Shown here: positions 43,301 to 52,533 of the stretch, piece after piece
Numbering within the stretch: position 1 is the first letter of the stretch
Layout: each line of letters begins with the position of its first letter
NCBI RefSeq assembly: GCF_020544465.1
Contig: NZ_CP066126.1
Span: forward strand, 3,596,001-3,660,000
Direction: 5' to 3'
DNA from: Chromobacterium rhizoryzae
Lineage (GTDB): Bacteria > Pseudomonadota > Gammaproteobacteria > Burkholderiales > Chromobacteriaceae
Length of the DNA stretch: 64,000 bases
Notes under the pieces: model-generated
Told to the model about the DNA's origin: nothing
What the model saw: only the letters and a program-made list of their open reading frames with translations
Database searches by the model: none
Translations under genes and position numbers: made by a program

Positions 43301-44785
43301 ATGTCGATTCAAACCATCACCGAATGGTTCATCCCGGACCGCGTCCGCCTATCCCCGGAACAGGCGATCCGCGGCCGCACCGTCGTCGGCGTCGGCCTGC
43401 TGGCCGGCCTGGTGGCGCCGCTGTTCGCCGTCGAATACCTGCAACTGGGCCACCGCGCGATGGCCGCCGGCATCGCGCTAGGCGGCCTGGGCCTGCTGCT
43501 GGGGCCGCTGCTGCTCAAGCTCAGCGGCGCGGTGCGCTTCAGCGCGGAATTCATCACCAGCTGCATGTACGCGATGGTGTGCTGGATGGTCTACGTCAAC
43601 GGCGGCATCCAATCCACCAGCATTGTCTGGTTCGCCGCCATTCCCTTCACCGCCGTCTTCGTCGCCACCCGCGTCTCCGGCATGGTCTGGCTGGCGCTGA
43701 CCGCGGCCGCCATCAGCCTCTTTCTGTGGCTGAGCGCCCGCGGCCTGCTGCCGGCCAACCCGATTCCCCACGCGGAAATCCCCAAGCTGCAAGCCAAGTC
43801 TCTGGCCGGCCTGTCCCTGGTGGTGCTGGCCCTGGCGCTGGCTTTCGACAAGGCCAAGGTCAAAAGCTTCGAGAAACTGGAAAGCGCGCGGCGCGAGGCC
43901 GAACAGGCGCAACAGGCGATGCGGCAGCTGATGGCCCAGCTGACCCAGTCCATCCAGGCCGCCTCCAGCGCCAGCCGGGACATCGCCGGCAGCACCGGCA
44001 ATATGGCCGACACCATGGCCAGCCAGCGCGAACGCTCCGAGGACATGGTGGTGATCGCCCAGCAGATGGCGGTGGTCACCAGCCAGAACGCCGAGCAATC
44101 GGTGACCGCCACCCAGCTGGCGCACACCGCGGGCCAGGCGGCCTTGGGCGGCGGCGAGGCGATGGACCAGGCGGTGCGCCAGTTGAGCAAGGCCGGCGAG
44201 GTGATTGCGCTGGCCTCCGGCCGGCTGGAACAATTGGGCGAACGCAGCGCCGAGGTCAGCGGCATCGTGCAGCTGATCCGCGACATCGCCGACCAGACCA
44301 ATCTGCTGGCGCTCAACGCCGCCATCGAGGCGGCGCGCGCCGGCGAGCTGGGCCGCGGCTTCGCCGTAGTGGCCGACGAGGTGCGCAAGCTGGCCGAGCG
44401 CACCCAGAACGCCACCTTGGACATTGAGCAGAAGATCCGGCTGATCGTCGACGGCACCAATCAGGCGCTGGTGGCGATGCGGGACGGCAATCAGCAGATG
44501 CGGACCGGCCGCGACCACTCGGTGGACGCCCAGCAAAAACTATCCGGCATCATCCGCGAAACCGGCGAGCTGGCCAGCCTGCTCAGCCAGATGTCTCAAG
44601 CGGAAGCCAATCAGAACCAGGGTTTCGCCCAGTTCGCCCACGACATCACCGCGGTGGGCGAATCCACGCGCAGCCTGTCCGGCGAAACCCAGGCCATCGC
44701 CGACGCCATCGCGCGGCTGGATCGCTTGCTGGTGGAACTGGGCCAAAACACCCGCCACCTGCAGCCGCACACCGCCGAGGCATGA
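43301..44785 (+). CDS. Methyl-accepting chemotaxis protein with multi-helix membrane sensor
   Basis: This 494-residue chemoreceptor starts at 43301 after GAGGGG. The N-terminal ~210 residues contain about six hydrophobic helices with short loops and no large periplasmic domain. Then comes a coiled-coil signalling domain with the conserved hairpin DQTNLLALNAAIEAARAGEL and GFAVVADEVRKLAERTQ. The sensor may detect a membrane-linked or cytosolic cue. There is no C-terminal CheR/CheB pentapeptide. Confidence 0.9.
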   Translation: MSIQTITEWFIPDRVRLSPEQAIRGRTVVGVGLLAGLVAPLFAVEYLQLGHRAMAAGIALGGLGLLLGPLLLKLSGAVRFSAEFITSCMYAMVCWMVYVNGGIQSTSIVWFAAIPFTAVFVATRVSGMVWLALTAAAISLFLWLSARGLLPANPIPHAEIPKLQAKSLAGLSLVVLALALAFDKAKVKSFEKLESARREAEQAQQAMRQLMAQLTQSIQAASSASRDIAGSTGNMADTMASQRERSEDMVVIAQQMAVVTSQNAEQSVTATQLAHTAGQAALGGGEAMDQAVRQLSKAGEVIALASGRLEQLGERSAEVSGIVQLIRDIADQTNLLALNAAIEAARAGELGRGFAVVADEVRKLAERTQNATLDIEQKIRLIVDGTNQALVAMRDGNQQMRTGRDHSVDAQQKLSGIIRETGELASLLSQMSQAEANQNQGFAQFAHDITAVGESTRSLSGETQAIADAIARLDRLLVELGQNTRHLQPHTAEA

Positions 44786-44788
44786 AAA

Positions 44789-44809
44789 ACGCCGGCCCTG
44801 GGCCGGCGT
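44789..44809. terminator. Terminator between the chemoreceptor gene and the protease chaperone gene
   Basis: Stem ACGCCGGCCC / GGGCCGGCGT. An A-run precedes it and a weak T-run follows, so it may serve both convergent genes. Confidence 0.7.
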
Positions 44810-44833
44810 CGTCCTTTGGACTGGCGAACGCCC

Positions 44834-45304
44834 TTACTGCGGCAACTCGCTATTGCTGAACACCTCCAACTGCACCTGCTTGACCCGCTTGTCCGCGGCC
44901 AGACGCTGCTGCAAGGACAGCAGCTCGGCCTGGGCCGGCGCGTCGAACACCACCACGCTCTGGGTGCGGTAGCGCACGCTCAGGCTGTGATCGCGCGCCA
45001 GCGCGGCCTCGTCGCGCGGCGAAGCCAGCTTCACCATCACCACGCCGCTGACCTTGGACGGCGCCAGTTCGCCTTCGGAACGCAGCACGTCGCCGCGCTT
45101 CAGCGTCGCGCCGCCTTCGCTCGCCGCCGAGCGGGCGCTGACGCCCAGCGGCAGCTTGCCGGCCGGCGCCGCTTGTTTGTAATAAGTCTTGCCGTTGATC
45201 ACCAGCGGCTGACCGCCCGGCTTCTGCTTGAAGGACGGAACGTCGGCGGCTTGGGCGCCGGCGGCCAGGGCCAGCAGGCCGGCCAGAATCAGGGAATGTT
45301 TCAT
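44834..45304 (-). CDS. Exported partner (putative chaperone/inhibitor) of the kexin-like protease
   Basis: This 156-residue protein has a signal peptide (1-19, ILAGLLALAAGAQA). A C-terminal domain (~85-150, VVMVKLASPRDEAALARDHS, YRTQSVVVFDAPAQAELLSL, RVKQVQLEVFSNSELPQ) has the look of an I9/propeptide-like fold. Gene order, size and export match the Aeromonas sobria serine protease locus (from memory), where a small ORF2 product encoded next to the kexin-like protease is needed for its folding. Here it starts 2 bp after the protease stop. The role is inferred from that parallel. Confidence 0.7.
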   Translation of the reverse strand: MKHSLILAGLLALAAGAQAADVPSFKQKPGGQPLVINGKTYYKQAAPAGKLPLGVSARSAASEGGATLKRGDVLRSEGELAPSKVSGVVMVKLASPRDEAALARDHSLSVRYRTQSVVVFDAPAQAELLSLQQRLAADKRVKQVQLEVFSNSELPQ

Positions 45305-45306
45305 CG

Positions 45307-47097
45307 TTATGCTCCTTTGTGGCCGATGAAGCGGATGGACCAAGACCGCAGGGTGCCGGCGGCGTTGGGCAGGCTCAGCGTGCGCTGACCCTGAGCGTCG
45401 CGGTAGTCGTAATAGTACTCGGCGCCGTTGGTGTCGATCACGCGCAGCCGCCATTGGCCGCGCGCCGATTCGCCGTAGAAGTGGTTGGACAACAGGCGCT
45501 GCTGGTTCAGGCCGTAGCTCTCATTCACCAGGCCGGTGCGCGGCGACAGCAATACCGAGCGGGTGCCGGCCGGCGAGATCAGCTCCACCGCCAGGTCGTT
45601 GGCGCGGCCGTGTTTCGCGTCCACCAGCACCTGCACCGCTTCCACCGTCAAATCCTCGGCATGGGTGTACGCGCTGTCCAGGCCGGCTTCGCTGGCGTCC
45701 GGAATCGCCTTCATCACCGACACCGTCTGCCAGCGCGTCTTCTCCAGCGCCGTCAGCGGCTTGTGATTGCGACCCAGTTCCACCGCCTTGTCCACATCGA
45801 TCAGGCCGAAGCCGTAGAACGGGTGGAAAGCAAGGCCGGCGGCGTTGTTCTGCCATCCCGGCAAAGCCTGGTAGCTGTGCGCGCCGCCCTTGGCGTCCTT
45901 GAACGCCAGAGTCACGCCGGCATGATTGGCGTCCACTTTGCGCGCCGATTTGATCAGCAGATCGCGCACATCGCGCGCGCTCAGATTGGGATACGCCGAC
46001 ATCAACACCGCAAACGAACCGGAGGCGGCCGGCGCCGCGGCGGAAGTGCCGTTCATGGTGCCGCGGTAATCGCAATTCGGGTCCAGCGCAGTGCCGCCGT
46101 GCAACTGATTGGTGGACGGACGCAGCGTGGAGTTGGAGCCGCGGTCGCAACCCACCAGATCGGTGGTCACCATCGCCGGGCTGGCGGTGCCGTACTCGCC
46201 GCCCGGCGAGGTCAAGAGCACGTTGGCGCCCACCGAGGAGTAGGACGAGCGCACGCCGTCGGCGTTCAAGGCCGACACCACCACGTTCCAGTAATTGCTG
46301 TTGTCGGTGGTCAGGTTGGAGTCCTGGATCGGCAGGCCGTCGTTGCCGGCCTTGGCCAAGACATAAGTGGGCTTGCCGTCGTCGTCAGAGCCGGACTGGA
46401 AGCTGACGTAGGCGTTGCCCGCCGACTTGACGAAGACCGCGCCCTTGCCGCCGTTGCTGCGCAGGCTGACGTCCTCGTGCGCTTCGTCGCGCACCCGCAG
46501 CGTCATATCGGTGTCCGGATTGCCCGGGATCGAGCGGATCGCCGAGCTGCCGTAGCTCTGGTTGAACACGCGGGAGAGGGTGGACGACTGGCCGGCGCTG
46601 TCGCTCGGCGACTTGCCATGAGACAACATCCAACCGGCGGTGGTTTGCGCCTTCAGCCAGTTGAAGCCGTTCAGGCTGGCCGCTGGCGCCACGCCGCGGC
46701 CGCCCAGATTGTTGAAACCCACCGCGGCGGCGATGCCGGCCACGGCCGTGCCGTGGCTGTCGGTGGCCGAGCTGGGGGTCGGGTCGTCGCTATTGTTGGC
46801 CAGGTTCTTGGAACCGGGCACCACATTGCCCGCCAGGTCCGGATGGCGGATTTCCAAGCCGTCGTCGATGACGGTCACCGTCACGCCGCGGCCCTGGATG
46901 CTGCGCGAATGGCTAAGCGCCAGGTTCAGATCGATGCCGGCCACGCCGCCGCGCTGCGAGAACGCGTTCTGCCCCGTGTTTTGCAGGAACCATTGCTGGG
47001 ACACCAGCGGATCTCCCGCTTGCAAGGGCGTTGCGGCCTGACCGGCCAGGGACGCCAGGGCCAGCGAAACCGCGCCCACCGTGATATGGATACGCAT
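45307..47097 (-). CDS. Secreted kexin-like S8 serine protease with P domain
   Basis: This 596-residue protein has a signal peptide (1-~22) and no obvious long N-terminal propeptide; the mature-like sequence QQWFLQNTGQNAFSQR begins near residue 35. The catalytic triad is Asp78 in TVIDDGLEIRHPDL, His115 in DSHGTAVAG and Ser352 in GTSAAAPAASG. Residues ~480-590 form a proprotein-convertase P domain (VLVDAKHGRANDLAVELISP, GQWRLRVIDTNG, SWSIRFIGHKG). TAGGAG precedes the ATG at 47097. The small partner gene follows immediately. Confidence 0.93.
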   Translation of the reverse strand: MRIHITVGAVSLALASLAGQAATPLQAGDPLVSQQWFLQNTGQNAFSQRGGVAGIDLNLALSHSRSIQGRGVTVTVIDDGLEIRHPDLAGNVVPGSKNLANNSDDPTPSSATDSHGTAVAGIAAAVGFNNLGGRGVAPAASLNGFNWLKAQTTAGWMLSHGKSPSDSAGQSSTLSRVFNQSYGSSAIRSIPGNPDTDMTLRVRDEAHEDVSLRSNGGKGAVFVKSAGNAYVSFQSGSDDDGKPTYVLAKAGNDGLPIQDSNLTTDNSNYWNVVVSALNADGVRSSYSSVGANVLLTSPGGEYGTASPAMVTTDLVGCDRGSNSTLRPSTNQLHGGTALDPNCDYRGTMNGTSAAAPAASGSFAVLMSAYPNLSARDVRDLLIKSARKVDANHAGVTLAFKDAKGGAHSYQALPGWQNNAAGLAFHPFYGFGLIDVDKAVELGRNHKPLTALEKTRWQTVSVMKAIPDASEAGLDSAYTHAEDLTVEAVQVLVDAKHGRANDLAVELISPAGTRSVLLSPRTGLVNESYGLNQQRLLSNHFYGESARGQWRLRVIDTNGAEYYYDYRDAQGQRTLSLPNAAGTLRSWSIRFIGHKGA

Positions 47098-47686
47098 TGC
47101 ATCTCCTAAGTGTCGAAACTGCTGTCGATAGGGAACAACCGCCGTGAGTCCGGGGCTGCCACCCCATCGCTCCCGGCCATTCGCCGCCGCCTGCCAGCGG
47201 CGGTGAAATCCTCGGTTCTTCGCCGGCGCCCAAACCCGGAACACTAGCCGCCCTGCTCCGGGCGCCATGCGGCGAACCTGCGTCGGCGCTCGCGCCGGGC
47301 CGCCGAGGCGGCGTCCGTCGCCGCGTTCAGCCGGCCCAAGCGGCGCCTGCCTAAGCAGTGAATCATCAAAACCAAAAATGCCAAAGTCCTATTTATTTTT
47401 ATCGTATATAAAAACTTCATAATACAAAATGCAATAATTCCCATTCGCAAATATGACAACACGAAGCAACAAAGCCCGAAAAATCTTGTCAAAATCAACC
47501 GCTTAGCAGGGAAAGGACTAGACAAGCCACCGCCAGCCACGCCCCGAGCGGCCAGCCGAAAGCGCCGCCGGACCGGTGGGCGGGCGTCAGGATTTGTCAG
47601 ACAGAAGCGCTAGGGAAGGAAAAAAAAGGAACAAAAAAACGCCCCGGACGGGGCGTTTTGATTGGAAGGCGATGCCGGCGCGGGTT
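47098..47686. other. Intergenic region upstream of the protease gene
   Basis: There is no convincing gene. 47380-47480 is strikingly AT-rich for this genome and reads on the minus strand as a likely protease promoter (TATTATGAAGTTTTTATATACG). The right end holds the terminator of the Bax-inhibitor-like gene (47638-47657). Confidence 0.5.
47638..47657 (-). terminator. Terminator of the Bax-inhibitor-like gene
   Basis: Stem AACGCCCC / GGGGCGTT, followed on the minus strand by a run of seven T. Confidence 0.85.
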
Positions 47687-48376
47687 TTAGTCGCGCTCGC
47701 CGGCGAAGGCCAGCAGCAGTTGCAGCAAGCTGGTGAACAGATTGTAGATGCTGATGTAGATGGACAGCGCGGCGGAAATATAGCTGTCCTCGCCGCCGTC
47801 CACCACCACCTTGACCTGCCACAGAATCATCAGCGAGCTGAACAGCGCGAAGGCCGCCGAGATCATCAGATGGAAGGCCGGCATGCGCAGGAAGATGTTG
47901 GCCACCACCGCCACCATCAGCACGATGGCGCCCACGGTCAGGAAGTTGCCCAGCCCGCTCAGATCGCGCTTGGTGGTGGTGGCGATGCCCGCCATCACGA
48001 AAAACACCAGCGCGGTGGCCGCGCCCGCGGTCATGATCAGCTGGCCGCCGTTGGAAAACTTGAACGCCAGTTGCAGCAAGGGCCCCAACAGCAAGCCCAT
48101 CAGGAAGGTGAAGCCCAGCATCAGGAACACGCCGGCCGAGCTGTAGCGGTTTTTCTCGATGGCGAACACCAGGCCGTAAAACACGGCCAGGATCGCCAGC
48201 ATGCCGATGATGGGGCTGCCGGCCAGGAAGCCGAAATTCATATTGGTGCCGACGATGGCCCCCATCACCGTGGGGATCATCGACAAGCCCAGCAAACCAT
48301 AAGTATTGCGAAGAACCTTATGGCGTACCTCGGCCATACCGGTCGTCTGATAGGCCGTCTCAAGGTTCGGGTGCAT
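47687..48376 (-). CDS. Bax inhibitor-1/YccA family membrane protein
   Basis: This 229-residue inner-membrane protein has seven helices. Family marks are LRNTYGLLGLSMIPTVMGAI, FLMLGFTFLMGLLLGPLLQL, FFVMAGIATTTKRDLSGLGN and the C-terminal ISIYNLFTSLLQLLLAFAGE. YccA modulates the FtsH protease, and relatives conduct calcium. The start MHPNLETAYQTT at 48376 has AAAGG upstream. Confidence 0.92.
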   Translation of the reverse strand: MHPNLETAYQTTGMAEVRHKVLRNTYGLLGLSMIPTVMGAIVGTNMNFGFLAGSPIIGMLAILAVFYGLVFAIEKNRYSSAGVFLMLGFTFLMGLLLGPLLQLAFKFSNGGQLIMTAGAATALVFFVMAGIATTTKRDLSGLGNFLTVGAIVLMVAVVANIFLRMPAFHLMISAAFALFSSLMILWQVKVVVDGGEDSYISAALSIYISIYNLFTSLLQLLLAFAGERD

Positions 48377-48542
48377 AATTAAGCCTTTCTCCAAAGGGAT
48401 TTTTATCAAATTGTACCGACAGTGACCGCCGCCGTGGCAATAAGTTTCCAGGCGGGCCGGCTTGCGCCGGGAAAGCGCTTCGGGTATTCTTGCACTCCCT
48501 TGCAAATTAGGGCTTCTGGCCGGATTTGCAAGCGGCATCAAA

Positions 48543-48627
48543 GCGAAAGTGGCGGAATTGGTAGACGCACTGGATTTAGGTTCCAGCGCCGCAAGGCGTG
48601 AGAGTTCGAGTCTCTCCTTTCGCACCA
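48543..48627 (+). tRNA. tRNA-Leu, anticodon UAG
   Basis: The 85-nt gene includes an encoded CCA. The acceptor stem GCGAAAG pairs with CTTTCGC, the D-loop is AATTGGTAGA, the anticodon loop TTTAGGT has anticodon TAG, the long variable arm is CGCCGCAAGGCGTG (class II tRNA), and the T-arm has TTCGAGT. It reads CUA codons (CUN by wobble). Confidence 0.97.
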
Positions 48628-48878
48628 TCTCCTGGTTTTAGCTCCTAGCGGCGCAGCGCCGCGGCCCTCCCCTTAAAAACCCGCACAGCGGCGATTTCCC
48701 GCGTCCGGAATCACCACGCACGCGCCGCAAGACACTGTCGTTTTGCGCCATCGCCTGCCCGATTCGCGTGCTGGACGCTGCAAACGCAAACACGCCACGC
48801 CATGAGAAACGCCCCCGAAACCGTTACGCTTCGAGGGCGTCAAGCCGGACGCCGGCCGCGCGCAAACCCGCCGCCGCA

Positions 48879-50195
48879 TCAGCTCGCGGCGGCCGCCTGC
48901 TTGTCCATCATGATTTTCAGAATCTGCACATCGGTCTGCACCATGCCCTGGCTGGCCAGCTTGCCCAGGTTGGCGATGGAGGCGTCCAGTTCGCACTCGA
49001 CGATGCCGTCGCTGCCGGCCACGCACACGCCGTCCAGCGCCATCAACACCGCCTTGTAGGCCGAGCCGGCCGAGGTGGACACCTTCATCGCGCAGCTATT
49101 GGACGCGCCGTCGCAGATCATGCCGGCCAGGTCGCCTATCATGCTCGAAATGGCCATGCCGGCCACCGCGTAGCCGCCGCCCAACAGATGGGCCATGCCC
49201 GCCGCCGCGCCCATGGACGCGGTGGTGACCGCGCACAGCGCGGACAGCTTGGGCAAGCGGGCGTGGATGTAAATCGCCATCAAGTGAGACAGCATCAGCG
49301 CCCGCGTCAGGGTTTCCCGGTCGGCGCCGACGTGCTCGGCCACCACCACCACCGGCATGGTGGCGGCGATGCCCTGGTTGCCGGAACCGGAATTGCTCAT
49401 CGCCGGCAGGGTGGCGCCGCCCATACGGGCGTCGGACGCCGCCGTGGTGCGGGTGAGAATGCGGGTCAGCAGATTATCCGACAGCAAGCCGGCGCTCACC
49501 TGCTTGTGCAAGGTCGCGCCGATATGCAGGCCGAACTGCCCTCCCATGCCCGCCCGCGACAGCGCCTCGTTCAAGGTGGCCGCCTCGTGGATGAAGTCCA
49601 TGGTCTCCAGCGGCGCCTGGGTGGCGAAATCGTAGACATCCCGCGCCGTCGCGTCGGAAAAATCGTACGCGGCGCCGGCCTGGCCCAAGGCGTCGGCTTG
49701 GGCGCGGAACAACGCCGCGCCATTGCGTTCGATCAGCACCACATGGGTGTGCGAATCGGCGATGCAGACGCGGGCCGTCTCCTCGCCGGCGAAAACCCGG
49801 GCTTCCGAATAGAGGATGTTGGGCACGTCCGCGATGCTCAGCGTCACGCGATGCTCGGCGAGCATGCGCTTGGCCGCGTCCACCGTTTCACCGCTCAAAC
49901 CCTTGAGCACTTCCAGCTTGCCGTCCGGATCGCCGCCCAGCGCGCCCACCGCGGCGGCGATCTGCAGGCCCACGGCGCCGGTGCCCGGCACGGTCACGCC
50001 CATGCCGTTCTTCATCAGATTGGGCGATACCCGCGCCTCGATGCGCTCAGGCGCGCGGCCCAGCGTCTTGGCGGCGATGGCACAGGCCAAGGCCAATGAA
50101 ATCGGCTCGGTGCAACCCAGCGCCGGCGCCACTTCCGCGCGCGCCGCCTTGACGAACTTCGGCCACAGATCAGTGTTGAGAGTCGATGTACACAT
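48879..50195 (-). CDS. cyuA: L-cysteine desulfidase (CyuA/UPF0597)
   Basis: This 438-residue protein of the UPF0597 family degrades cysteine to pyruvate, ammonia and sulfide using an Fe-S cluster. Marks are APALGCTEPISLALACA (Cys28), KNGMGVTVPGTGAVG, MSNSGSGNQGIAATMPVVV and MICDGASNSCAMKVSTSAG. The ATG at 50195 has GGAAAG upstream; an ATG at 50213 is an alternative. A HAAAP permease and a YheO-type regulator lie upstream on the same strand. Confidence 0.88.
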   Translation of the reverse strand: MCTSTLNTDLWPKFVKAARAEVAPALGCTEPISLALACAIAAKTLGRAPERIEARVSPNLMKNGMGVTVPGTGAVGLQIAAAVGALGGDPDGKLEVLKGLSGETVDAAKRMLAEHRVTLSIADVPNILYSEARVFAGEETARVCIADSHTHVVLIERNGAALFRAQADALGQAGAAYDFSDATARDVYDFATQAPLETMDFIHEAATLNEALSRAGMGGQFGLHIGATLHKQVSAGLLSDNLLTRILTRTTAASDARMGGATLPAMSNSGSGNQGIAATMPVVVVAEHVGADRETLTRALMLSHLMAIYIHARLPKLSALCAVTTASMGAAAGMAHLLGGGYAVAGMAISSMIGDLAGMICDGASNSCAMKVSTSAGSAYKAVLMALDGVCVAGSDGIVECELDASIANLGKLASQGMVQTDVQILKIMMDKQAAAAS

Positions 50196-50267
50196 GGTGA
50201 TTACGCTTTCCAATCAAATTAAATCAAAGTCTTGCCGCCGCCCGCAAAATGGAACGGCGGCGGAAAT

Positions 50268-51584
50268 TCAGGAGAAGGCCAGGAAGGGCGACACGCACAG
50301 CAGCAGGCCGGTGGCGATGATGATCTTGAGCGCGCCGCCCTTGTATTTGTGCAGGAAGGGCACTTGGTAGACCAGGTAGGCCGGGATCAAGCAGCCCACC
50401 AGGCCGAAGACCGGGCTGCAGATCGAGGTGAAACTCAGCACCGGCGCGTTCAGCACGATGGCGCCCCAGGACAGCAAAACGGTGAACACCATGATGCCCT
50501 TGGCCACCCAATCCGGACGGATGCGCTCCTCCGGCATCACCCGGCGCAGCAGATTCATCGCCAGGCCCTGGCAGGCCTCGCGGAAGCCCAGATAAACGCC
50601 GAAGTACGCGGTCATCACCGCGAAAATATTCAGGATCAGGCTGAACAGCTTGACCATATCGCCCGGCATGCTGCTGGCCACCATGGCCAGGGCCGAGATG
50701 TTTTCATGCGAGGCCTTGACCGCCTGCTCATGCCCCATCGCCAGAGTGAAGGACACCGCATAGAAAAAGACGGTGACGAAGAGGATGCCAAAGGCGATGT
50801 TCATCGCCCGCATCGCCTTGTATTGCGCCACCTTGCGCGACTTTTCCCGCGCGCGGTAGGAAATCACCATCGGGCTCAGGCTCTGGATGAACAGAATGGA
50901 GGTCAGCGTGAACGGCAGCATGATGATGGCGTCCTTGATCAGGCTGCCCACGGACGGAAAAGCGCCCACATTGACCAGCTTCCATTCCGACACCATGGCC
51001 AGGCCCAGCACCGCCACCACGCCCAGCTTGGTCAACACCATGCCGGTGGAAATCTTGAACAGCAGTTGCTCGCCGCGGGAGGCCAGCGCCACCAAGAGAC
51101 AGATCAGGCCCAGTCCGTAGAAGGGGTTGGCGGACAACAAGGTCTCGGTGACGCCGAAGCTGTGCAGAAAGGAGGCGCTGTCGTTGGTGATGGCGGTCGA
51201 ATACACAAAGACCCAGATCACCAACATGATGAAGTACAACGCGCCCAGCAAAATGCCCCAGTTCTTGCCCAGGTAGCCGCTGATCACGCTAGGGTAGTCC
51301 TTGCACTCGGGGGACTCCGCCAGGGTGTTGATGAACAGACGCTGAAACAGATACATCGCCGGATAGCCGATGACGGACGACAACAGGAAAACCCACAAGC
51401 CCATCAGCCCCACCTGCACCGGCAGGAACACAATGCCGGCGCCTATCGCCATGCCTATGCTCATCACGACCCAACCGCGGTCGATGCCGTCGAAACGCAC
51501 CGCCTCCCGCCACTCCGCCTCGCTCATTCCCGCGCGCTCGGCAGCGCTTGCCCTGGGCTTGACGCCCACCTGGGTGATGTCCAT
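50268..51584 (-). CDS. HAAAP-family amino-acid permease (probable cysteine/serine importer)
   Basis: This 438-residue inner-membrane protein has 11 hydrophobic helices. It opens with WVVMSIGMAIGAGIVFLPVQ and has PMVISYRAREKSRKVAQYKA and FGVYLGFREACQGL, the SdaC/CyuP type. It starts at 51584 (MDITQVGVKP). Proximity to cyuA suggests cysteine (or serine) uptake, as in the E. coli cyuPA pair. Substrate is inferred. Confidence 0.87.
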   Translation of the reverse strand: MDITQVGVKPRASAAERAGMSEAEWREAVRFDGIDRGWVVMSIGMAIGAGIVFLPVQVGLMGLWVFLLSSVIGYPAMYLFQRLFINTLAESPECKDYPSVISGYLGKNWGILLGALYFIMLVIWVFVYSTAITNDSASFLHSFGVTETLLSANPFYGLGLICLLVALASRGEQLLFKISTGMVLTKLGVVAVLGLAMVSEWKLVNVGAFPSVGSLIKDAIIMLPFTLTSILFIQSLSPMVISYRAREKSRKVAQYKAMRAMNIAFGILFVTVFFYAVSFTLAMGHEQAVKASHENISALAMVASSMPGDMVKLFSLILNIFAVMTAYFGVYLGFREACQGLAMNLLRRVMPEERIRPDWVAKGIMVFTVLLSWGAIVLNAPVLSFTSICSPVFGLVGCLIPAYLVYQVPFLHKYKGGALKIIIATGLLLCVSPFLAFS

Positions 51585-51709
51585 ACTCGTTGATCCTTTA
51601 GTGGTTTCATTGCTGTCCCAAGCGCTCCGGCGCCAACCGGATGCTTGGATGTCCCCGCCGCGCTGCGCCAACAGCGCGGGAAGGGACGACGGACGCGAAT
51701 CAGAAGCCC

Positions 51710-52342
51710 TCAGTCACGACACTGCTTCAGATAGCGGTAAAGCGTGGGCTCGGAAATCTCCAGCGCCTGCGCGGCCTTGCCGACGAATCCGCGGACGGAA
51801 AACAAGCCGCGCTGATTCAATTCCCGGATCGCCTCCAATTTTTCATCGCCGGACAAGCGCGCCGGATCGATCGCGTATTGCTCCAACACGCTTTGCATGA
51901 TGCCCACGCCCACATCGTCGATACCCTGCGACAGCGTTTCCTGGTGCGGATCGTGAGACAGTTCCGCCGGCAGCAGCGCCTGCACCGCCTCCAGCGCGCG
52001 CTTGTAGCGGCTGTCGTCGGAGTTGACGCAGAGCATGGCCTGCGCGCGGCCGGCCTCGTCCTTGATCACCAGGGTGGACGAGCGCAGCGATACGCCGCTC
52101 CGGGTCTTGCTGCGGTAGTTCAGCCGGTAATCCTCGCCGCCCTTGCCGGAACACTCCCGCGCCATGCTCAAGGCGAGATCGGTGGCCGGCGCGCCGACGC
52201 TGCGGCCGGACACATGCCCGTTGCGGATGATTTTGAGCGAAGCGCTGGGATTGGACAGATCGTGCACCGCCACCTCGCTGTCCGGCCCCAACAGGGCGGA
52301 TACGAAGTCGGCGAGCACTTCGGCGTCTAGATGCAGTTTCAT
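51710..52342 (-). CDS. YheO-family PAS/HTH transcriptional regulator
   Basis: This 210-residue protein has an N-terminal YheO-like PAS domain (residues ~5-115, GPDSEVAVHDLSNPSASLKI, YRSKTRSGVSLRSSTLVIKD) and a C-terminal helix-turn-helix (~165-208, ELNQRGLFSVRGFVGKAAQA, EISEPTLYRYLKQ). Placed upstream of the permease and desulfidase genes on the same strand, it is the probable cysteine- or redox-responsive controller. In E. coli the cyu genes are instead controlled by an Lrp-type protein. Confidence 0.85.
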   Translation of the reverse strand: MKLHLDAEVLADFVSALLGPDSEVAVHDLSNPSASLKIIRNGHVSGRSVGAPATDLALSMARECSGKGGEDYRLNYRSKTRSGVSLRSSTLVIKDEAGRAQAMLCVNSDDSRYKRALEAVQALLPAELSHDPHQETLSQGIDDVGVGIMQSVLEQYAIDPARLSGDEKLEAIRELNQRGLFSVRGFVGKAAQALEISEPTLYRYLKQCRD

Positions 52343-52479
52343 GGCGATGACAAAAAAATTATCACGGCGAGATTCTATGCATCAGATTTCACCCATGTCA
52401 TGCGCAACCACGAGCGCATTTGACGCGCGTCAAATTCGGCAAAACCGCCAGATTCCACCCTGGCGGCGCCCAATGAAAA

Positions 52480-52500
52480 AACCCGCCGGCGCGGCGGGTT
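52480..52500 (-). terminator. Terminator of the GNAT gene
   Basis: Stem AACCCGCC / GGCGGGTT, with TTTTTTC on the minus strand after the stem. Confidence 0.8.
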
Positions 52501-52533
52501 GCAGAATTCGGGTCAGATCTTCGGGCGCTCGCT

